Source of the DNA: Phycisphaerae bacterium
GTDB taxonomy: Bacteria; Planctomycetota; Phycisphaerae; Sedimentisphaerales; Anaerobacaceae
Direction of reading: 5' to 3'
Assembly (NCBI GenBank): GCA_030609625.1
Contig: JAUWBX010000033.1
Location: 1 to 9,948, forward strand
DNA length: 9,948 nucleotides
The notes under the pieces are model-generated. The model was not told the origin of the DNA and made no database searches. It was given only the letters and a program-made list of their open reading frames with translations. The stretch's first letter is position 1. Each line of letters opens with the position of its first letter. Below, in pieces: positions 6,279 through 9,948 of this stretch. Made by a program: the position numbers and the translations under genes.

Positions 6279-7412
6279 TTACTTAAGTTTAACACCCATT
6301 TCAGCGATTGTCTCCCGGATAGCGGCCAGAAGGGCTTTGATATCGGCTTCGAAGATTCGGCCGATATTACCTATCCGGAAGCAGTTGGCATCACTGACTT
6401 TACCAGGGTAAATTACATAATCCTTTTGATTCAAACTTTCATAGAACTTTTCAAATGAAAAATTAGGGTCATCCGGATACAGGAACGAAGTGATAATATA
6501 TCCCTGGTCTTCGGGTCTGATGTATTCTCTAAATCCCATCTGTCGCATACCGGCAATGAGAGTTTCATAGTTTTTGCGGTAACGCTCAGCCCGGCCGGGG
6601 ACACCACCTTCGGCCTCCAACTCTGCAAGGGCCTGCCGAAAGGCTGCCAGGACGTGGGTGGGTGGTGTAAAACGAAACTGACCATTCTTCTCAAGGCCCT
6701 GATACTGACTAAGCAGGTCAAAACTCAAGCTGCGTGCGTAGCCGACGGTTTCTTTGAGCGAGTTGAGTTTGCATAAAACAAATGAAAAACCAGGCATGCC
6801 CTCAATACACTTATTGGCAGAGGAGACAAGATAATCAATGTTGCACTCGGCAAGGTTAACCGGCACCGCGCCAAAACTGCTCATAGCATCGACAAAATAC
6901 TTGGCGCCGGATTTTACGACAAATTCGCCGATTTCCCTGATAGGGTTGATAATTCCTGTAGTCGTTTCGCAATGTACAACTGAGACGTTGGTGATATCCT
7001 TGTCTGTCTTTAGCGTATTTTCAATCTCCCGGAGGTCCGGTGTTGTGTTTTCGGGATATTCGAGTGTTACGGTGTCAATCTTAAGAATCGATGCGATTTT
7101 GACAAGTCGTTTTCCATACGCCCCATTGATAATCACCAGCAGCTTACCGTCCGGCGGGACTGTAGATGAAACGACCGCTTCCAAGCCAAACGTACCGCTG
7201 CCCTGCATAAGAACAGTTGTGTACTCATCCGTGTCGGCTTGCCCGAGTTCAACCAGCTTGTGCCTGATATCCTTCACTGACCCAATAAATTCAGAATCCC
7301 GAGACCCCAAGTCGCGCAGCATAGCTTGCTTAACGGTTTGACTGGTTGTCAGAGGCCCCGGCGTAAAGAGGATTTTGTCTTTCCAACCGGAAATCTGCTT
7401 TTTTGTTTTCAT
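6279..7412 (-). CDS. phnW: 2-aminoethylphosphonate:pyruvate transaminase
   Basis: 377 residues, the usual PhnW length plus a short N-terminal extension. This fold-type I PLP enzyme moves the amino group of 2-aminoethylphosphonate to pyruvate, giving phosphonoacetaldehyde and alanine. Family landmarks: LFTPGPLTTS (15-24) followed by RDLGSRDSEF; MQGSGTFGLEAV (69-80) at the cofactor-phosphate site; HCETTTG (147-153); VDAMSSFGAVP with PLP-nitrogen aspartate D175; SSANKCIEGMPG with Schiff-base lysine K201; RFTPPTHVLAAF (247-258); and R347 in FRIGNIG, in the usual carboxylate-arginine region. TTAGGAGT precedes the ATG and overlaps the transporter stop codon, so the two genes are probably translationally coupled. 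This is the clearest functional call in the window and identifies the operon as phosphonate-related. Similar SHMT-like class V transaminases lack this motif set. Confidence 0.93.
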   Translation of the reverse strand: MKTKKQISGWKDKILFTPGPLTTSQTVKQAMLRDLGSRDSEFIGSVKDIRHKLVELGQADTDEYTTVLMQGSGTFGLEAVVSSTVPPDGKLLVIINGAYGKRLVKIASILKIDTVTLEYPENTTPDLREIENTLKTDKDITNVSVVHCETTTGIINPIREIGEFVVKSGAKYFVDAMSSFGAVPVNLAECNIDYLVSSANKCIEGMPGFSFVLCKLNSLKETVGYARSLSFDLLSQYQGLEKNGQFRFTPPTHVLAAFRQALAELEAEGGVPGRAERYRKNYETLIAGMRQMGFREYIRPEDQGYIITSFLYPDDPNFSFEKFYESLNQKDYVIYPGKVSDANCFRIGNIGRIFEADIKALLAAIRETIAEMGVKLK

Positions 7413-7421
7413 CTAAATAGA

Positions 7422-7427
7422 CTCCTA
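7422..7427 (-). promoter_or_regulatory. phnW ribosome binding site overlapping the transporter stop codon
   Basis: On the minus strand TAGGAG carries both the TAG stop of the transporter (7427-7425) and the Shine-Dalgarno of phnW, whose ATG begins at 7412. The overlap points to coupled translation of transport and the first catabolic step. Confidence 0.6.
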
Positions 7428-9113
7428 ACTACGTTCAGCCCCGGCGCGCCGGGGTTTGTGAGCTTCAGGGACCCAATTCCATTTTACCGCGAGCAGGCAG
7501 CCTGCGATAGCGGCTATTACAACAAAGAAATAGAACAGAGTGTCCCAACCGAATTGTATTGTTATATAAGCTACCACGAGACCCGCTATCATCTGCCCGA
7601 GGGAGCCGACCCCGTTAATGACACCGGCGGCTAATCCGGCTGCCTTTGGTGAGCCCGCATCAATGGCTGCAGCGCCCGACATCAAGGCATCAGGGCCATA
7701 GGTAAAGAATCCCATCAGAGATATTCCGATTGCGTTGCCAAGGTGGCTCCAGGCAGCTAATTGAGGATGGAAAAAGCAAGCTATCGCTAAGCCCCACATT
7801 CCCAGGGCTCCTACAGGCATGCGCCGAGCCTGAAAAAGTTTGTCCGAAACATAACCGGCGGCAATTATACCGGCAAAGCCGGCTGCTTCATAAAGAATCG
7901 AAGTATAGCCCGCTTCCGCAAGGTTGTAGCCGAGATGTTCCACCATATAATATGGCAACCAGAAAAGCAAAGCATAGCGCCCCATTTTAGTAAAGAAATA
8001 CATAGCGCTGATTAGCCATACCACAGGATTTTTTAGAACCAGAGCGAGAATCTCCCTTGAAGATAGCTCTGCACTAATTCCTGCACGCCCTACCGATTCG
8101 CTATCGGTGGAATCTTCCTCGTCAATCTCCTGGAGGCCAACGTCGGTAGGCTTATTACGCGTGAAACTAATAAAACACAATGCTATAAGCACCAGCACAG
8201 CGGCCGGAACCCAGAAACTGCGACGCCATTTCAAATTGAATTTCTGTGGATAGGCCTCCTCCAACAAGGTCTTGTTGAAGTAAATGCGATTTCTGCCTTT
8301 CAGTTCTTTTTTTCGCTCCTCAGATGTTTCCTTAAGCAGAGTCTCTATGTTAGTGCTGGTCCCATCTGAAAGCTTGATGCCGGCGAAGCGTTGTTCGTCG
8401 TAAAGCCATGGTCCCTGGAGCACCGCGTTTAATTCCGTTATCATTGCCTGATGCAGCGTTTCGGAAACAGGGCCGGTTCCGTTATATGCGCTGAGCAACC
8501 GCCGACTTTCGGATGAAAATTGTTCTCTAAGATATTTTGAGAGCGAATTTTGCTCATCTCGCAGTTGAATTGCCAAACCGGACGGGTCTTTCAGGTCGCT
8601 CGCTTGCAGCAGCAATGGGTGTGTTACTACAAATGTTGCGAGGGCCGTCGCTGCAATTGCACCAATGACATAACAGGTTGACCACCAGGACATAACCACG
8701 CCCCGTTCTTTACGCCTAAACCAGGGAGCCATATTCTTGACGGTCCCGGACCAGCCTGTCGATTGCCCAGTTCCGTTGACACACAGCAACAAACCAAATA
8801 GCAGTAGTGCTGCGCCAAAACCCATAAATATATTCGCCAATACCGCCAGAAACAAGCCGATGCCAACAATCAGGCGAGGACCGAACTTGTCGGATAAAAA
8901 TCCATTGTAAAACTGGCCTAGCGCATAAAATAGACCGTAGAAGAACAGAAGCATCGCGAAATTATCTTTTGTAAATCCCAGATCTTTATTAAGCAAGGGC
9001 ATGGCAATGCTGAAATTCTTACGGCATAGATAAAACCCTCCATAGGCCAGCCACGACAGCGCAAAAACCCGGTAGCGCCAAAATCGATATTCCCTGGTAA
9101 GTATAATTGCCAT
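7425..9113 (-). CDS. MFS transporter, organophosphate:phosphate antiporter (OPA) family, with a large periplasmic insertion
   Basis: 562 residues, about 100-120 longer than GlpT/UhpT/UhpC proteins. OPA-type landmarks: GGFYLCRKNFSIAMP (25-39) in helix 1; SDKFGPR (74-80) in loop 2-3; NGTGQSTGWSGTVKNMAPWF (113-132) in helix 4 and loop 4-5; and TYGPDALMSGAAAIDAGSPKAAG (471-493) in helices 10-11. Twelve membrane segments are readable. Between helix 5 (about 139-164) and helix 6 (about 299-318) sits a hydrophilic, mostly helical stretch of roughly 134 residues, which should face the periplasm if the family topology holds. OPA proteins exchange organic phosphates for inorganic phosphate or act as sensors. 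As first gene before phnW it probably brings in a phosphonate, perhaps in exchange for Pi; the substrate is inferred. ATG 9113 has a weak GGAT upstream. Confidence 0.88.
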   Translation of the reverse strand: MAIILTREYRFWRYRVFALSWLAYGGFYLCRKNFSIAMPLLNKDLGFTKDNFAMLLFFYGLFYALGQFYNGFLSDKFGPRLIVGIGLFLAVLANIFMGFGAALLLFGLLLCVNGTGQSTGWSGTVKNMAPWFRRKERGVVMSWWSTCYVIGAIAATALATFVVTHPLLLQASDLKDPSGLAIQLRDEQNSLSKYLREQFSSESRRLLSAYNGTGPVSETLHQAMITELNAVLQGPWLYDEQRFAGIKLSDGTSTNIETLLKETSEERKKELKGRNRIYFNKTLLEEAYPQKFNLKWRRSFWVPAAVLVLIALCFISFTRNKPTDVGLQEIDEEDSTDSESVGRAGISAELSSREILALVLKNPVVWLISAMYFFTKMGRYALLFWLPYYMVEHLGYNLAEAGYTSILYEAAGFAGIIAAGYVSDKLFQARRMPVGALGMWGLAIACFFHPQLAAWSHLGNAIGISLMGFFTYGPDALMSGAAAIDAGSPKAAGLAAGVINGVGSLGQMIAGLVVAYITIQFGWDTLFYFFVVIAAIAGCLLAVKWNWVPEAHKPRRAGAERS

Positions 9114-9175
9114 ATCTACTATCCACTAATAGCTAATATTTTGCCCTCATTTTACATAATCCAGCAGATAAACCG

Positions 9176-9204
9176 TTCATAGAACGTGGTGAACTGCATA
9201 TCAA
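9176..9204 (-). promoter_or_regulatory. Candidate sigma70-type promoter of the phosphonate operon
   Basis: On the minus strand TTGATA (9204-9199) and TATGAA (9181-9176) are separated by exactly 17 bases. Matches to consensus are 5/6 and 4/6. The -10 lies about 60 bases before the transporter ATG. A short palindrome GTTCATAGAAC (9175-9185) overlaps the -10. It is the best-placed promoter in the leader, but it is a pattern call only. Confidence 0.4.
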
Positions 9205-9219
9205 CCGGTGTAACACTGG
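9205..9219. promoter_or_regulatory. Dyad next to the operon promoter, candidate operator
   Basis: CCGGTGTAACACTGG is a 15-base dyad with 6 of 7 symmetric pairs around a central A. It directly adjoins the -35 of the candidate promoter on its upstream side, a position typical of an activator site; overlap with a divergent promoter is also possible. The binding protein is unknown and no regulator gene lies in the window. Confidence 0.35.
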
Positions 9220-9291
9220 CAACCTTTTTATCATATCTAACCGATTAGCTTTAAGCAACAATCGATTCTAAAACATGAAATTACATTGAAA

Positions 9292-9414
9292 GTGTTAGGG
9301 CGTAGGGTATCAGTGCAATCATCCTGTATTTTTATTGGAATAGTTACCGCAGGATTCATTTATGTCCCAGCTATTCTGGTGATAATAGTCAAATGGCTGT
9401 TTGGGATAGGATAG
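9292..9414 (+). CDS. Possible tiny single-pass membrane peptide (unidentified)
   Basis: A 40-codon frame from GTG 9292, or 33 codons from GTG 9313 with AGGG six bases upstream, ending TAG at 9412-9414. The product is almost entirely hydrophobic (IFIGIVTAGFIYVPAILVII, then VKWLFGIG), as in single-pass small membrane proteins. It is followed 20 bases later by a terminator-like hairpin. There is no ATG start and no strong promoter, and AT-rich DNA readily encodes short hydrophobic runs, so it may be chance. Confidence 0.2.
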   Translation: MLGRRVSVQSSCIFIGIVTAGFIYVPAILVIIVKWLFGIG

Positions 9415-9434
9415 ATTTTTTGAGAATTACCGTA

Positions 9435-9477
9435 AAGCCGCCCTGGCTGGGCGCCGCGGCGACTGCTTAATTTTTTT
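9435..9477 (+). terminator. Intrinsic terminator-like hairpin with T7 tract
   Basis: AAGCCGCC (9435-9442) pairs with GGCG (9458-9461) and GCTT (9465-9468), with a three-base bulge. A nested alternative stem is CGCCC-TGGCT-GGGCG. AA and then seven Ts (9471-9477) follow at once. It would end plus-strand transcripts before the promoters of the 9742 gene, or act as an attenuator for a longer leader. Confidence 0.45.
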
Positions 9478-9483
9478 GTGGCC

Positions 9484-9513
9484 TTGACAAGTGAAAATGG
9501 CCGGAGATATGAA
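9484..9513 (+). promoter_or_regulatory. Candidate promoter 1 for the gene at 9742
   Basis: A perfect TTGACA (9484-9489), an 18-base spacer and TATGAA (9508-9513, 4/6). It lies just after the T tract of the terminator-like hairpin. It would give a leader of roughly 220 bases. Confidence 0.3.
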
Positions 9514-9540
9514 TTTTTGTATCTTATGAGGAGTTTATTG

Positions 9541-9569
9541 TTGACATCAGTTACTGGATACCCTAAATT
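9541..9569 (+). promoter_or_regulatory. Candidate promoter 2 for the gene at 9742
   Basis: A perfect TTGACA (9541-9546), a 17-base spacer and TAAATT (9564-9569, 4/6). It would give a leader of about 165 bases before the ATG. Confidence 0.35.
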
Positions 9570-9741
9570 CAGAATGTCTGGCCATTTGTTAAAAGGATTG
9601 GCAGTAAAATGCTCGAGACAGTTGTCCTTTTCATACCAGTTCGCTGGTGTGGGTCAAGAAAAACAGGAAAATGTGGATAAATTGACGTTAATGGGAGCCC
9701 CTTTAATAACTTAAATTACTTTCTTTTTGGAGAGAATTCCT

Positions 9742-9948
9742 ATGGAAAACATGCTCTTGGCAACCGCAGCCGAAAGTGGTAGTTCATCTGTTTTTATGCT
9801 CTCGGCCGCTGTTTACTTGCTTTGTAGTTTCCTGATAGTTTACTTTTTGCGTACACCGGGAAACAAGCTTATGCTGCTCGGCCTGCTTACATTGTTAGCC
9901 GGTCTTGTATTTGCAGCCAGTATGCCCAGTGTGTCCAAGCTCGCTTGG
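9742..9948 (+). CDS. N-terminal part of a membrane protein, unidentified (runs off the window)
   Basis: ATG 9742 is preceded by TTGGAGAGAATTCCT, a clear GGAG at good spacing, and the frame stays open for 69 codons to the window edge. After a short polar start (MENMLLATAAESGSSS) come two hydrophobic segments, about residues 17-36 and 43-60, joined by the short positive turn LRTPGNK, so at least two membrane helices. The turn and helix pattern vaguely recalls N-termini of multi-subunit redox or transhydrogenase membrane subunits, but this is not enough for a name. It is divergent from the phosphonate operon and need not be related to it. Confidence 0.7.
   Translation, partial: MENMLLATAAESGSSSVFMLSAAVYLLCSFLIVYFLRTPGNKLMLLGLLTLLAGLVFAASMPSVSKLAW

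Larger units (their letters stand above)
9114..9741. other. Divergent intergenic region, 628 bp, no established gene
   Basis: This stretch separates the minus-strand operon from the plus-strand gene at 9742. From left to right it holds a candidate minus promoter (9176-9204), a dyad (9205-9219), a possible 40-codon membrane-peptide ORF (9292-9414), a hairpin with a T7 tract (9435-9477) and two candidate plus promoters (9484-9513, 9541-9569). From 9570 to 9741 I see only the GGAG before the ATG at 9742. No riboswitch or tRNA is recognisable. Confidence 0.6.

Noticed and set aside
6090..6458. 122-codon plus-strand frame across the repeat and the phnW 3' end
   Set aside because: Made of repeat sequence plus antisense of phnW; no independent coding evidence.
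9478..9714. 78-codon plus-strand frame from GTG 9478
   Set aside because: No Shine-Dalgarno, composition not protein-like, no recognisable family; it overlaps both candidate promoters for the 9742 gene.

Overview
The window comes from a bacterium of moderate GC, a little under 50% by eye. No rRNA, tRNA or other marker gene fixes the taxon. The large predicted periplasmic loop in the transporter, the CoA-linked and apparently oxygen-independent enzymes and the methylamine-methyltransferase-like fragment suggest a Gram-negative, possibly anaerobic, environmental lineage. Planctomycetota is one guess, held with low confidence.

Layout: almost everything from 120 to 9113 is one co-directional minus-strand gene set, transcribed from right to left. 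In order of transcription it encodes an organophosphate:phosphate antiporter-type MFS transporter (9113-7425), 2-aminoethylphosphonate:pyruvate transaminase PhnW (7412-6279), a class III PLP enzyme resembling (R)-1-hydroxy-2-aminoethylphosphonate ammonia-lyase PbfA (6029-4662), an ~87-residue protein resembling only the C-terminal end of monomethylamine methyltransferase MtmB (about 4640-4377), two overlapping and diverged citrate-synthase/citryl-CoA-lyase paralogues (4278-3382 and 3394-2342), a CoA-acylating aldehyde dehydrogenase of the sulfoacetaldehyde dehydrogenase (SauS) type (2273-885) and a HAD phosphatase (824-120). Most gaps are under 100 bp. The exception is the 249-bp phnW-pbfA gap, which holds a MITE-like repeat with nested inverted repeats.

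How the genes may work together: PhnW and the PbfA-like enzyme both make phosphonoacetaldehyde, from 2-aminoethylphosphonate and from its (R)-1-hydroxy derivative. The usual next enzymes are PhnX, or PhnY followed by PhnA; none of these is present. Instead the set has a CoA-acylating dehydrogenase of a family that handles sulfoacetaldehyde, the sulfonate analogue of phosphonoacetaldehyde. The inferred product is phosphonoacetyl-CoA, which the citrate-synthase-like pair could use in a C-C bond reaction. As far as I know this route is undescribed, and it is the main finding. The two paralogues have lost different canonical active-site residues, which suggests an obligate heteromer.

Right end: 9114-9741 separates the operon from a plus-strand gene that begins at 9742 and runs off the window (membrane protein, unidentified). 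It holds a candidate minus-strand promoter beside a dyad, a possible tiny membrane-peptide ORF followed by a terminator-like hairpin, and two candidate plus-strand promoters. Left end: 1-119 may hold the 3' end of a convergent plus-strand gene and contains a strong hairpin.
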